From Ophiobolus disseminans (taxonomy: Eukaryota; Ascomycota; Dothideomycetes; Pleosporales; Phaeosphaeriaceae), in assembly GCA_010093685.1 (NCBI GenBank), contig MU006227.1:62001-126000 (forward strand): a DNA stretch of 64,000 nt, in the 5' to 3' direction. Each line of letters opens with the position of its first letter. Position 1 is the stretch's first letter. Of the stretch, positions 34,183 to 45,537 are shown in pieces. The translations under genes and the position numbers were made by a program. The notes below the pieces were generated by a model. The model had not been told where the DNA came from. It saw nothing but the letters and a program-made list of their open reading frames with translations, and did not search any database.

Positions 34183-34885
34183 GTTCGATATGGATTGTAT
34201 CCCGCATTTGCTGTTCGTTGTGCAGACGGAGCGAAACAACCGTCGAGAAGTCGCGGTGCTTCAAGCCTCGGCAGCGATCTAGCGTGAACCCCGTTTCATC
34301 ATCCTCAAATGGCAGCTGTCGCAAGACTTTCCAAAAGCAGTGGTTTAATAATCCATCGGAACTTGTAGAGATGTTTATGCATCTATATATGAGATGGTGG
34401 AATAAGGTCGCCTAAATGAAGCGCAAAAACATTGCAAGACACCACTCTAGCGCGCAAATGTCGCCTTCTTCCAAAGTTGTTTCACGATTCTTATGACGCC
34501 TTGCAACATTGCCGGTGCAATCATCCGTCATGGGACGACCAACTCAAGAGGCTGACAGGCGATGAAGCTTTGGTTGTTGAGTGGTTGTGCACGATGCTTG
34601 CTGCCGGACGTTGACCGAGCGATGCCGATCGCGTATTCTCTCTCTTTCGTATTTTGCATAGACACGCTAAGACTTGAGGCCCACTTGACGAGTAGCTATG
34701 TTGCATCCCGCGACATGGGTCTTTGCTATTTCGGATGGATTAGCACACACAGCCGCGTCAGCGGCTGCTATGTGGTTACTATATCTTGTCTCCATCCGCT
34801 TCGAATCTCATTGAAGTGCCTTTGAGATAACGACCTCGCCATACTCTCAGCTGTATCCACATCGAAAAAGTCATCACCTGCAAGC
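34183..34885. other. Intergenic region between divergent genes
   Basis: No gene seen. A TATATA-like element at 34380-34390 lies about 200 bp upstream of the Upc2-like start codon (minus strand). The last part is the promoter side of the MARVEL-like gene. Confidence 0.5.
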
Positions 34886-35560
34886 ATGGGCGTACACAAA
34901 CTATCCAGCAATCAGCCTGCTGCTACTGATGCTCCTCCACCTCAGTACGCTCCTCCAACGATGCCGCCTCCGCCCTACTTCAAGACCCAATTCATCAGCC
35001 CAAGCTCCTTCAAAGCCGCCATCAACACAAAGCTCAATCAACCCCTGGTGTCTCTGTTTCGCCTCAGCGTACGCTTTCTTCAATTCGCTTTCGCTCTTGC
35101 GTCTGGCATCTCGTACGCTCTCGAGCTTTCTCGCGGGAGCATATCTGAACAAACCCCCTTCATATACACCCAGGTCGTGCTCGGGCTTACGCTCACGACA
35201 CTGTTAATGGATAGCATTACAGTGCGGCGCTATCGCTTCACGTGGATGGTGGAGTGGGTCCTGGTGGTATTGTGGTTCGTTTGCTTCGCGGTGTTCTATC
35301 AGGCATACTTGGAGGGCGCAGTTAAACCACAGTACCAGAGCGCGAACTTGGGACGGATGAAAAGAGCCGTCTGGTGCAACTTAATCAATGCGCTCCTATG
35401 GGTTGGAAGCGCAATCTTCTCGTCGGCCATGTGCTGCACTGGTGTCAAAGCGGCGATCCAAAACAAGTTACAGAAGAGGAGGCAAAGGAAAGGAAAGAAT
35501 AATATGGTACAGAAGATGGAGGAAATGGAGAGCGGGACGGTCGACGCGGAATCAACCTGA
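34886..35560 (+). CDS. Four-helix MARVEL-like membrane protein
   Basis: This is a single-exon 224-residue protein starting MGVHKLSSNQPAATDAPPP. A Pro-rich cytosolic N-terminus (about 50 residues) is followed by four hydrophobic segments: about 55-78 (FLQFAFALASGISYALEL), 88-107 (IYTQVVLGLTLTTLLM), 117-136 (WMVEWVLVVLWFVCFAVFYQ) and 163-185 (LINALLWVGSAIFSSAMCC). It ends in a basic Lys/Arg/Gln-rich tail. The layout matches fungal MARVEL-domain proteins that occupy plasma-membrane domains. The exact role is unknown. The intact ORF and good hydrophobic pattern make it a confident gene. Confidence 0.82.
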   Translation: MGVHKLSSNQPAATDAPPPQYAPPTMPPPPYFKTQFISPSSFKAAINTKLNQPLVSLFRLSVRFLQFAFALASGISYALELSRGSISEQTPFIYTQVVLGLTLTTLLMDSITVRRYRFTWMVEWVLVVLWFVCFAVFYQAYLEGAVKPQYQSANLGRMKRAVWCNLINALLWVGSAIFSSAMCCTGVKAAIQNKLQKRRQRKGKNNMVQKMEEMESGTVDAEST

Positions 35561-36201
35561 GCTGCGTTGTTCAGAGCTGGAAACCGTTTCATTTCTTTTA
35601 TTTCCTTCTACAGCTCATACTGCACGTTTTTTAGGACTCTGGATCGGCATGTGCCGCCATCTTTTACTCGTGTTTACGCCCAGAGCAGGCGTTGAGGATG
35701 TTCCTAAGTCATCTCCTGCAGATTGCACAGAACGCGTTTTCGGTATCGCGGTAGCTAGAATTTTGCTTGACGTAACTCGGATTAGATTTAACTCCGAACT
35801 CTGCGTAAAATTCGGCGTTTGGTTTGAGCGAATATGATGAATGTGCTGATTTGAAGTCGTAAGCCTTGCCACACGAAGGCTGATGGATTTCCACGTGGCG
35901 TCTTCACCTTGCAAAATATCGGCTTTCGCTAATCAAAGAGCCGTTATCGATAAGCCCCGGACATGTCGCCTCGCCACTTCTCCGCCCTTTGTCAACCAGC
36001 GTCACAACACGTCCAATACATTCGAATGCAGTTCTATTGCATGACTTCTGTCGCTAGAATCCTATACATCTACTCTCAGGTGCGCTCGAAGGTTCAACAT
36101 GTGTCCGGCGGAGTCCAACGTCACACGCCGATCTACCCATTGACACTTGGCCGCCAGCGGCTCCTTATGCAGGGCGGATATACTAAAATTGCCTTATCGA
36201 G
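35561..36201. other. Intergenic region
   Basis: About 640 bases with no supported gene: the 3' flank of the MARVEL-like gene and the promoter of the following Zn2Cys6 gene. Confidence 0.5.
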
Positions 36202-38415
36202 ATGGTATACCGCGGGAAGCCGTCAGCCGCTTGCGGTGAATGCAGGAAACGTCGCAGTAGGGTGTGTCCATATTTCCGAAGTGTTTAATCTTCAATCGCT
36301 GTTTTATTTGCACGTTAATTCAGGTCACGTCACCTCGTCTCCCTCCATATGGGAGCACCAAAGTTTACACATGCCTTATCGCTCACTAACACTTTTTAGT
36401 GTGACCAATCCACTCCTGCGTGTGGGCAATGCGTCAAAGCTGGTCGGATATGTCCAGGGTATCGCAACACTGTCGACCTTATGTTCCATGATGAGAGCAA
36501 GCGAATAGTACAGAGGAACAGAAGTCGAATTGCCAACCACCCTGAGTCTCACGAGTTGCAACAAGACTTCAGCAAGCAAAAGTCTATGCAAGTTGCGGTG
36601 GCCGCACCTGTCAAGTTGACAGATTTTGTTCTATATCAGCCGTTAGACGACCTAGGGATTAGCTTCTTTATGTCCTCGTATATCAGCAGCGGTATGTTGG
36701 CATATGATACTTGTAAGGCATATGCTGATGGCTTTTGCTGGCATGTTAGATCCAAGTGTATCCCAGCTATACTACCTTCCAGACTTTTATGCAAAGGTTG
36801 GATACTCGAATCCTGGCCTACAACAAAGTGCGTATCTCAATTGACGTTGGAATTGTACTGACCCATACTCGCTCCTGATCAGGCATCACTGCCGCTGGTT
36901 TGGCTGGGTATGCGAAAGCCACACGTCAACAGGATTTGGTAAATACAGCTACAAAACACTACATTGCTGCCATTCGTGGCATCAATGCCGCCATATCAGA
37001 CACAGAAACTGCGGCTCAGGACTCTACGCTATTATCCATAATCATGGTCGCAATGTTCGAGGCCTTGATCAATCCTCGGCTATCAGGCATGGAAATCTTC
37101 GCCAAACATCTCGATGGCGCAGTAGCCATTGCGATACTGCAGTTAAAGCAAGGAAAATTCACTGATGTGACCCATAAATTGGTCACTACATTGGTCCAGA
37201 CTATCGTCGTCAGTAAGTAGGCATATTCAGAGCGGTCTGAAGCGATTGCTGATCTCTTACTTTGTTCGGCAGACTGCTGGGTCACTCACATGGACTTACC
37301 GCGCGACTTCGCTCAGTTGGCGAAGCGGCTGAAAAAGGAAAGTGTTGCCAAGGTTGACCCAAGCTTTGTGCACAGAAATTTTCTCGAAATTGTTCTCGAG
37401 CTTGTGCTATTTAGAGAGGCGCTTCGTAAAGATGCCTACCAGCATCCCATGGCGATCATCAGACAGGCACAGAATATTGACAACAGCTTGGCAAACTTTG
37501 CCCGAGTCATGCCGCGGCGAGCGCTTTTCAAAGCCTTTCAAGTTCCACCGCAAGGCATAGAGCAGCTTGCGTATAATGGATATTATCACGGTACGGTTCG
37601 ATCACAATCATTTCGGGTTGAAGTTTATCGCTAATGCGGCTTTAGTGTACCCTCAACGGTTCACAGCACATCTCTGGAACAGTGTACGGTCGTCTCGTTT
37701 GCGTTTACATCAGGTTATTCTACGACAATGTCGTATACTTTTGTCGTCGTTGGCCCTTCCTAAAGATGAAAATTTTCTGGTCGCCCAGAAAGAAAAGTCT
37801 GAAGCTGAAATCGTGCACTTTGCACTGGAGATATCGGCCACTGTACCGCAGCTTGCTGGCTATCTCGAACAAGTTAAGCGCAACCTCAAGCCGACTGAGA
37901 CAACCCCTCTGGTACCTTTCCCGGATCCATTGCCGCAAGAGAACCCCGTTGCACTGCCACCCCCTACAAGACACATCTTCGCAAACACTGTTGAATACAA
38001 ATCACACCTTCCGTACGACCATGGTCCATTCGGCGAGACCGACGATCGAGATCAAGTTCAAGATACAAAGCCAGGCCAAGTGTCCGTGTTGTATGCAGAA
38101 TGCAACGACGCCACAACCAAGGTTGGCGTCCCTACGCGGTCCATTCGCAGACTCGATGAGACGAACACTAGTTCTACCTGCGTTTTTGCTGCAGCTCCGT
38201 TGGCGAACGGACCCCAGCCAGCCAGTGTATATCACATGCTCTTCCAGCTTTATGGCATGCGCTCGATACCCATAATACCAAAGCTCCTCAAGGCGTGGAT
38301 GTGCGAACGTATCCGGTGGATGGAGTACCATACCGAACCAGATGATTTAGCACGTCTGCAAGCTATGATGGCCGGCAGACCTGGAGACGGCTTCCCTGTT
38401 GATCATGAGGAGTGA
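36202..38415 (+). CDS. Zn2Cys6 fungal-specific transcription factor, six exons
   Basis: The protein has 615 residues. Exons: 36202-36261, 36400-36691, 36750-36827, 36883-37212, 37273-37590 and 37646-38415; all five junctions keep frame and use GT-AG. Exon 1 is short and encodes MVYRGKPSAACGECRKRRSR. A 138-nt phase-0 intron then precedes CDQSTPACGQCVKAGRICPG, together giving the complete C-x2-C-x6-C-x6-C-x2-C-x6-C cluster. The rest matches the general fungal C6 regulatory domain (DUF3468-type), for example LYYLPDFYAKVGY, AAQDSTLLSIIMVAMFEAL and MEIFAKHLDGAVAIAIL. The intron falls at exactly the same codon position of the zinc cluster as in the neighbouring Upc2-like gene. It is probably a nuclear regulator; the targets are unknown and no biosynthetic cluster lies next to it. 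Confidence 0.85.
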
Positions 38416-39445
38416 GAAGAGCAACGACCTAGTTTGTGACAACATTGATGCTTCTACCGCAACAGATGGCGTCAAGTGTGAGGGAAATTTTCGTCGCATT
38501 CTGGTCATGACCGGCCAAACCTCTTAGCCGGATACCCATCACGTGATGGGAAAGAGTAGCTCTCCAACTACTGGTCCCTCGTGAGCAGACCGGAAGCAAT
38601 ACTGCCAACATCTTGAGACGCATCTGATCGCATACATGAGTCTTTGACTAGCTCGGCCCAGAATCAAAGGCAGGGCCCAAGGATGCCAGATCGAAGCAGC
38701 ATACTGTCGTCGTTGTACGTTGGAATCACAAGATCTTTGCGAGTGCCGATTCGTTAACAATTTATAGATCATGATGTCCCACAGCCAGCAGCACGACTCT
38801 GTGTACAAAACGGCCGAAGAAATATATCAATCTACGTGGCATCGTTCATAGTTGCGTTTCTGTTTGGTGGGAATCGTTTGTCACACACTGGCAAGGTCGA
38901 GCGGTCACATGGAGATATCAAAACCTAAATATGCCTTCAAAAATTTGATATGCTATACAAAAGACATTTAAGCGTTGAAAAGCGTAGCTTTTCTTCCATG
39001 ATCAATATATACTTGTAAAGACTTCTTAGTACACGAAAAACTTGTAATAGAACGTCGAATACAACACCCATCTATTGTGCATCTATGCTAGATGGTTTGT
39101 AGTGTCGTATGAATATATTTTTTTAGGCTAGAACGTGATCCGTTATTGCGGTGATGATGAGCAAAATCGCGCGTCGATGGTGTTTACGGTCGGTGTTAGG
39201 AGGCGGAGTTTGAAAGGTCTGAGTCATGTGCTAGCGCGATTGCCCCACAGCATGAACCGCTGCGTGTCAGCTTCGCAAATGTTCTACGTCAGCTATTCTG
39301 CCTGCGAAAGTTGCTTTTCGAGATACATTCACGATTTTGCTGTTAATCTCAGAGGAATCTAACCATCGCAGAGGCCAAACATCGTGGTCTGCTACCGCTA
39401 TCCTTCTTAAACTCACCCTCTTCCGATTTGAGCACAATCTCTACG
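38416..39445. other. Intergenic, AT-rich centre
   Basis: About 1.0 kb without a supported gene. 38820-39130 is clearly more AT-rich than its surroundings. The final part before 39446 is the promoter of the PPPDE-thioredoxin gene. Confidence 0.5.
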
Positions 39446-41314
39446 ATGGACGTGCAACTCTACGTGTATGACCTCTCGCAGGTGAGTGATGATATGCATG
39501 ATATACTCGTTATGAAGCGCGCATACTGATAGTATCAGGGCCTTGCACGTAGCATGTCGCGAAATTTCCTCGGGACCCAGATAGACGCCGTATACCACAC
39601 ATCGATCGTCCTCGACAATATCGAATACTATTTCGGGCAAGGAATCCAGACATGTCGCGCTGGCGCCACACATCATGGGCGTCCGATGGAGACGATCAAG
39701 CTGGGAAGGACAGATCTACCTATAGAGATTATATTGGAGTACTTGGAGTCTCTTAAGGAGATCTACACGCACGAGTCGTATGATCTGTTTATGCACAACT
39801 GCAATAACTTTTCGAACGACTTCGCTATGTTCCTCGTTGGTAAAGGCATACCAGAGCACATCACTTCGCTCCCTCAGACCGTCCTCGACACGCCCTTCGG
39901 TCAAATGCTTCGACCTCAGATCGACGCAGCAATGCGGCCCATGACACAGGCGCCCACCCCTCAGCCTGTCGCACCGCAAGCTACGAGCGCGAACGCAAGC
40001 AGCCGCATATCACAAGCAGCCCCGACTGCAGTCAATAACACTCCTCTAGCAGCAGCCACCGGGCATGTCAACAACGTGACTGCGATAGCGGACGTTGATC
40101 GCCTCCTGGGTCTAGCAAAGGATCGGTGCGCTATAATCTTCTTCACGAGCTCTACGTGCGCACCTTGCAAGCTCGTCTACCAACCTTACGATAACCTGGC
40201 AGCCGAAGCAGGAGACAAGTGCGTCTTTGTGAAAATCGACTTCAGCCGAGCCGACCGATCCATTAATACCAGATACCCCAACGTACGCGCGACCCCTACG
40301 TTCATTACATATCTTCGTGGTGAGAAGCAAGATGAGTGGAGTGGTGCCGACCCACGGCAATTGCGGAACAATGTGGAGATGTTGCTGAACGCGGCTTTCC
40401 CACCCCATCCACATCTCACTAGCAGTACGCCTATACTGTTGCGACAGAGTCAGCGACCCATCACATTCACAAAGGTGCCGCCGCTCGACAAGGTTGTTGC
40501 AAAGATGGGCGACCCTGGGAAGGATCCTGCTGTCTCCTCAATAGTGTCGTTCATCGATGCTCGTGAGCGCTTTGGATCCATAGAAGCGCCGCTGACGAAG
40601 CTTCCAATCTTCGCCGAGTTCCTGAAGAAAAGCACATCAACTCTCCCACCGGAGCTTCTATTCACAGCGCTCGATCTTCTCCGAATCACCCTCACAGACG
40701 TACGCGTTGGTGGCTTCTTTGCCGAGGAGCACAAAGGCGCAACCGGCACACCAGCCTCTGTTCACCACTTGCTGAGCCATGTTGATGGCCTCGGAGCGTC
40801 TGCACCCTACCCGCTTCGACTCACAACCTTGCATCTCGCGTGCAACCTCTTCAACACGTCGCTGTTCATACCGCATCTCCTCTCCACGCCGCTGTCATCA
40901 ACACTGATATCGATCCTGACCACGGCTTTGTTGGACGAGAAGCATCCAGCGCTCAAAATATCAGCACTCAGTCTCGCAATGAACATCGCTTCCTCAAACC
41001 ACAAGATCCGAATGAAGAAGCACAGTACAACTTCCACACATTCGTTACCCGGTGAAACTGAGCTCCCTGAGTCCGAACAAGTGGAATTGCTTGCATCGCT
41101 GCTAGAGACACTGGACATGGATGAGCAGTGGAGTGATAATAAGAAGATGGCACTCATTTCTACGGGCTGGTTGGTGTATGGTGCGGATATGGAGGGTGAG
41201 TTGAAGGATTTGTGGAAAGTTATGGATGCTGCTGGCACTGTGGGGAAGATACAGGCTAAGGCTGCTGAGGATCGACTTTTGGTGAAGGAGGTTAAGAGTT
41301 TGCTTGATGCGTGA
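39446..41314 (+). CDS. PPPDE (DeSI) peptidase - thioredoxin - PUL domain protein
   Basis: The protein has 603 residues in two exons (39446-39481 and 39539-41314), split by a 57-nt intron after 12 codons (GTGAGT...TATCAG). The N-terminal PPPDE/DeSI papain-like isopeptidase fold has its catalytic His32 in AVYHTSIVLD and Cys100 in FMHNCNNFSNDFAMF, so it is likely active on ubiquitin or SUMO conjugates. A Pro/Ala-rich linker follows. Then comes a thioredoxin domain with active site CAPC (Cys219, Cys222; FFTSSTCAPCKLVYQPYDNL), and from about residue 310 a helical PUL domain, which in Ufd3/PLAP binds Cdc48/p97. This three-part architecture is known in fungi. The combination suggests a Cdc48-linked deconjugase with redox function, which is inference. 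The 3' end of the coding strand becomes G/T-rich. Confidence 0.92.
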
Positions 41315-42055
41315 GGTGAGTATGGGGCTCGGTACAGCTCAAACGCTGTCACTGCTGTCGCTTGGAGAGATCGAACATATCCTATACGACACCTGATAGA
41401 AGTTTATGAAATGAATGAGTGTGACGGAGGACGACGGCGCAATATTTGCATATCCTCGTGGAGCGTTTGTTCCTCCCAAATAATCAGCTGAATAGCTGTA
41501 GGAGATTGCGTTGCGTATTGTAGGCTGTAAGTTTCGTTCTTCTCTTCTCGCTCGTCTAATACCCATCGGCTCCTGTCCTGCTGCCCATGTCCGCGTTCCT
41601 TCCGCGCCTGTGGACTCCAGTCCTACGTCCCATATTGCTTGCGGGGGTTTCGATCCCACTAGCAAGTGTAGATTGAGTAGTGTAGGCTTTCTATCACGAA
41701 ATTGCGAATTTGGTTTTGGCGGAGGTGCTTATTGGGCCGTTCTGTCGAGAGCCTGGTCATTTCCTGTCGTGGCTGACAGGCAGTTGCCGCGCTCGATGTT
41801 GGTTGGCCAAAGTGTGCGACCTGCATATGAACAGCTCAGCCCTCCTTCACAGCCTTCTGCAGCAACACCGACGTCTTTCCTCCCCTCACCCCTCCCTCAT
41901 CTTCTTTGCACGACACGCTACTACATTAGCACTACATCAAGTTTCATCGGCCATTAGCGGTACCTACAAGGCGTGTTCAGTGTCACTTTGAACGGCAGCG
42001 ACGTGCACAATTCGGATTCAGCCTCGCGATCGTTCACAACGAATATCACGCAACC
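41315..42055. other. Intergenic, promoter of HET gene
   Basis: No gene is supported. The final 200 bases are pyrimidine-rich and probably form the leader of the HET gene. Confidence 0.5.
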
Positions 42056-43951
42056 ATGCGCCTGCTCAATGCTGAGACACTGCGCTTCAAGACCTTCTTC
42101 TCCGACGACCAGACCCCTCCATACGCAATTCTTTCCCACACATGGGGTGATGAGGAGGTCAGCTATCAAGACATGATGTACGAAGAGGTCATCGACAACC
42201 TCAGTCCAGGATTCGGAGACACATCGTTCCAAGCTGCTGTCACAGTAGCAGCTAGTATTCAGTTCTCCAAGGTCGGAGGCATACCTACCAAGCAACGCCG
42301 AGGTTATCAGAAAATTATAGAGACGGCGAAGATTGCAAAACAGAAACATTTGGACTATTTCTGGGTTGACACATGCTGCATTGACAAAACAAGTTCGGCA
42401 GAGTTGCAAGAGGCAATCAACAGTATGTGGCGATGGTATCGGACATCGGCATATTGTGCTGTTTACTTAGAAGATTCAAAGGATTCGTCTTCAAATCGCG
42501 TCAACGGGAAGATAGGAAAATTGCGTCGTAAGTATGGCTGGTTGGCGGTCAATCTAAGGCAATCTAGATGGATTACTAGAGGGTGGACACTGCAAGAGTT
42601 AATTGCGCCAAGGAATGTTTGGTTTTACGACTGCAACTGGCTCCCGACATTCGATAAGCTTAGTGGACTCGACGTTATCGAAGAAATCACAAAGATACCA
42701 AAGCAAGTACTATCAACTAGCGACCTTAGTATGTCTTCTGTTGCTCAGAAGATGTCTTGGGCCGCAAATCGAAAAACTACGCGCATCGAGGATGCAGCTT
42801 ACTCGCTTATGGGCTTGTTTGATGTCCACATGCCAATGCTCTATGGCGAGGGCGACAACGCATTTCGGAGACTCCAAGAACAGATCATCAAGACCGACCC
42901 TGACGACTCGATATTAGATTGGGGGGGAAAACATTCGTTTCTACGCGATGGTAGCAAAGTCACTATTCGGGGCGCGCTTGCCAAGTCACCACGAGATTTC
43001 GAACATTCTTATGACGTACGCAAAGGCGATAACTCATTGGTTTCACTGGAACTTGAAGCTAATGGCTTCTTACGATTACGAGGCCATCATATAAGCTGTT
43101 CAAATAAACATGGTGGCGATATACGCATCGAGCTTACCGCCCACAAAACCCAAAATCGTAATCCAGTGGTACTCGCTGGTCTCACGTCTCCCTCTCCTCA
43201 AACGACAGGAGAAACGGAGCGTGGGGTTCAGTGTATTGGAATCTATGCTGAAAGAGGTCCTTTTCTTGCAAAGTCTAAGGCATACATGTTCGGGAAATTC
43301 GTCCCCGAAATACGGCTCCTCGAAATACGGCTCCCTTTGAAACCTACTATTCCTTGGTATCTCCCAATAAACGAAAAATTTGTGTCCCATATTCACTTCC
43401 AGCGCGCTATGAGCGAGTCAATTGTGCCAGAGTTTACAATTTCGCCCGTTCGTGGCGCTGGAGAGTGGGATGCTTCGGAACGAACCATGCATACCCAAAA
43501 GGCTTTTGGGTATGACTCGAGCTACGTCGGCGTTTTCTTGTTGAGTCCGCAAGGCCCTGACAGTTTGTGGCATGAGTCACTCAATATGGTCATTGGCTAT
43601 GATCACGAACAGCGAACTTCTTGGTGGGCGTGCGACCTGCCAGAATCGATCGAATGGCCAACTCCATGGGACAGCTTCAAAATGTGGGAGGACGTTATAC
43701 GTTTAGCTGGTTGGAACAAACAACGTCCCAGTGCAGACCTGGTTGATGGAGTTGTGACATGTAAGTACAAAGACTTATCGTGCATAAGCAGCGTTCATCC
43801 CCATCCATTCAGGTGCCAGTTGTCTCCTGGTGTGTGGCAAGACAAACTATCAATCATCGTTAGCATCGAAGGGCTTGTGACACATGGAACGGGGAAGCCA
43901 GGCAAGCCACAGACATCTATGTTGTGGGATAGCCCTGCCGAAGAAAATTGA
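42056..43951 (+). CDS. HET-domain protein (heterokaryon incompatibility), intact
   Basis: This is a single-exon 631-residue protein. HET proteins trigger regulated cell death or growth arrest when genetically different hyphae fuse, and are considered part of fungal self/non-self recognition. The HET core is complete: AILSHTWGDEEVSYQDM (about residues 24-40), YFWVDTCCIDKTSSAELQEA and RWITRGWTLQELIAPRNVWF, followed by the common downstream EDAAYSLMGLFDVHMPMLYG. The C-terminal half (about residues 300-631) is unrecognised and has no ankyrin, WD or NACHT repeats. The start ATG 42056 gives MRLLNAETLRF, the usual family opening. Unlike the two HET-type genes near 60-63 kb, it has no stop or frameshift. 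Confidence 0.93.
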   Translation: MRLLNAETLRFKTFFSDDQTPPYAILSHTWGDEEVSYQDMMYEEVIDNLSPGFGDTSFQAAVTVAASIQFSKVGGIPTKQRRGYQKIIETAKIAKQKHLDYFWVDTCCIDKTSSAELQEAINSMWRWYRTSAYCAVYLEDSKDSSSNRVNGKIGKLRRKYGWLAVNLRQSRWITRGWTLQELIAPRNVWFYDCNWLPTFDKLSGLDVIEEITKIPKQVLSTSDLSMSSVAQKMSWAANRKTTRIEDAAYSLMGLFDVHMPMLYGEGDNAFRRLQEQIIKTDPDDSILDWGGKHSFLRDGSKVTIRGALAKSPRDFEHSYDVRKGDNSLVSLELEANGFLRLRGHHISCSNKHGGDIRIELTAHKTQNRNPVVLAGLTSPSPQTTGETERGVQCIGIYAERGPFLAKSKAYMFGKFVPEIRLLEIRLPLKPTIPWYLPINEKFVSHIHFQRAMSESIVPEFTISPVRGAGEWDASERTMHTQKAFGYDSSYVGVFLLSPQGPDSLWHESLNMVIGYDHEQRTSWWACDLPESIEWPTPWDSFKMWEDVIRLAGWNKQRPSADLVDGVVTCKYKDLSCISSVHPHPFRCQLSPGVWQDKLSIIVSIEGLVTHGTGKPGKPQTSMLWDSPAEEN

Positions 43952-45537
43952 TTCCTGGAGCCGATATCGTGTGGAACATCTTAAGGTGTAGACAATGCCA
44001 AAACTCATCATCAAAGGAGCAATGCATTTGAGGTGTATCCTAGGCTGCATGCCAAGCACACCATCCCCTTTTTGAAAAGTTCACCCTTCACGATTGTCTC
44101 CCCTTGTCTCCAGAGCATGTTCAACCTTGAACAGTCGCGGAACAAAACGAAGACCTTTGCACTACTCGTGATTGTTAGCAATCTTCCCCCCACCATGCGG
44201 AGGGTGTTGATGCTCCTTCTAGCAAATCAACCTCTACTATGCCCAAGGTGGGCAATCCCACGCTCAAACTTCACCTCCTCCGCGGCAGCCTCGGTGCCGC
44301 AAAGATTTTCCTAGCAGTGGAGTTTGAAACCTCGGTTAGGTGCTGCAACTCAGGGGACCGTTGCCTTTCACGCGGGATGTGATATCACATTGGCCATGTG
44401 ATCTGGGTAGCGACGAGGCTGGAGAGCCACAATAAACCGACAGTATGGTTGCGCTATACTAAAGCTGTGTGATTGTCCTATCGGATAGGTGGAAATAGTA
44501 GTGCGGACTAAGCTCCGATCCGTTATATTTTTGCTCGTGCGAGGAGCCGTGCCGCACATAGTCTAGATGTTGCTTTTTCGCACACTGTCGAGAGCCTGAA
44601 AATTGAATCTCCGCATTGTCTCTTCCTCCTCAGCTCAAGCTGTGGTCATTATCTTCTGTTAGGATATTCCACTATCAGGCTTGTCTACAGATCATCCAGT
44701 ACTTAAAGCTCGAGACTGCACGATGTGTCATCTGGGCAGAATGGTCGGGAAGATCGTTCCTGAGCGGCTGAGCCGCCAAGCGACGATCATCTCGGTTTCG
44801 CTTCGTCCCGTCGATCAGAACCAGCAAAATCAAAGACAGGTTCGCGATAGCGTCCAATGACTGCATTCTCGTGCTATTGTCGTGCTAGCGACGATGTGAT
44901 GGGGAAAAGAGGTTAACTGTGGTGTCAAACCTCGGCTCGACGTCACGGTCTGGACGTCCTTTCCAGAACCATCACTGCGTGCATCGATAGTCCGCTTCCC
45001 CTGCGTCCCGCTGCTCCGTTTATACGACTAGATCCACACGAATATACGCGATAGGAATATTTCCCCTGCTAGATCTGCACTAGGGCTTACCACTCCTGAG
45101 GGACGGAACACGTCGTGGGGTTTCCCAAAGGCACGCTCGTGCAGTCAACACACCGCCACCATACGCACGGGGCTGATCGCTACGCCTCGTTGGGAATGCC
45201 TACAGCATGGGGTATGTGCTTTTTCTCTGCGTTTTGAAACTCCGAGAGGAAATATGTGGATATACGCCTTGAGGCGACTCAAAAACGTGCTTCGGATCAT
45301 CGCCTTCATCTTTTGGGCCGTCGAGCACGCGATTCCACCAGATCTGACAATTGTGTAGACAGTTCAGCCTTCATTTCGATACGAGCTATATCTTATGCTC
45401 GTTTTGGAACCTCCAAGGATCGCTCGCTGTTGCAAGCACCTGCATCAGAGCTGCGTCTACCTACGTACCTCCTCGGCAGATACATCTTCTTCTTTCACGT
45501 TAGACCATCTCAACATTGAGAACACAGTCTCTTCACT
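43952..45537. other. Gene-poor spacer of 1.6 kb
   Basis: No supported gene. Short ORFs on both strands show no recognisable motifs. The last part is the promoter of the SAT4/rhodopsin-like gene. Confidence 0.5.

Noticed and set aside
41640..41670. tRNA-like B box (GGGTTTCGATCCCACT)
   Set aside because: No matching A box, acceptor stem or anticodon arm could be folded around it on either strand.
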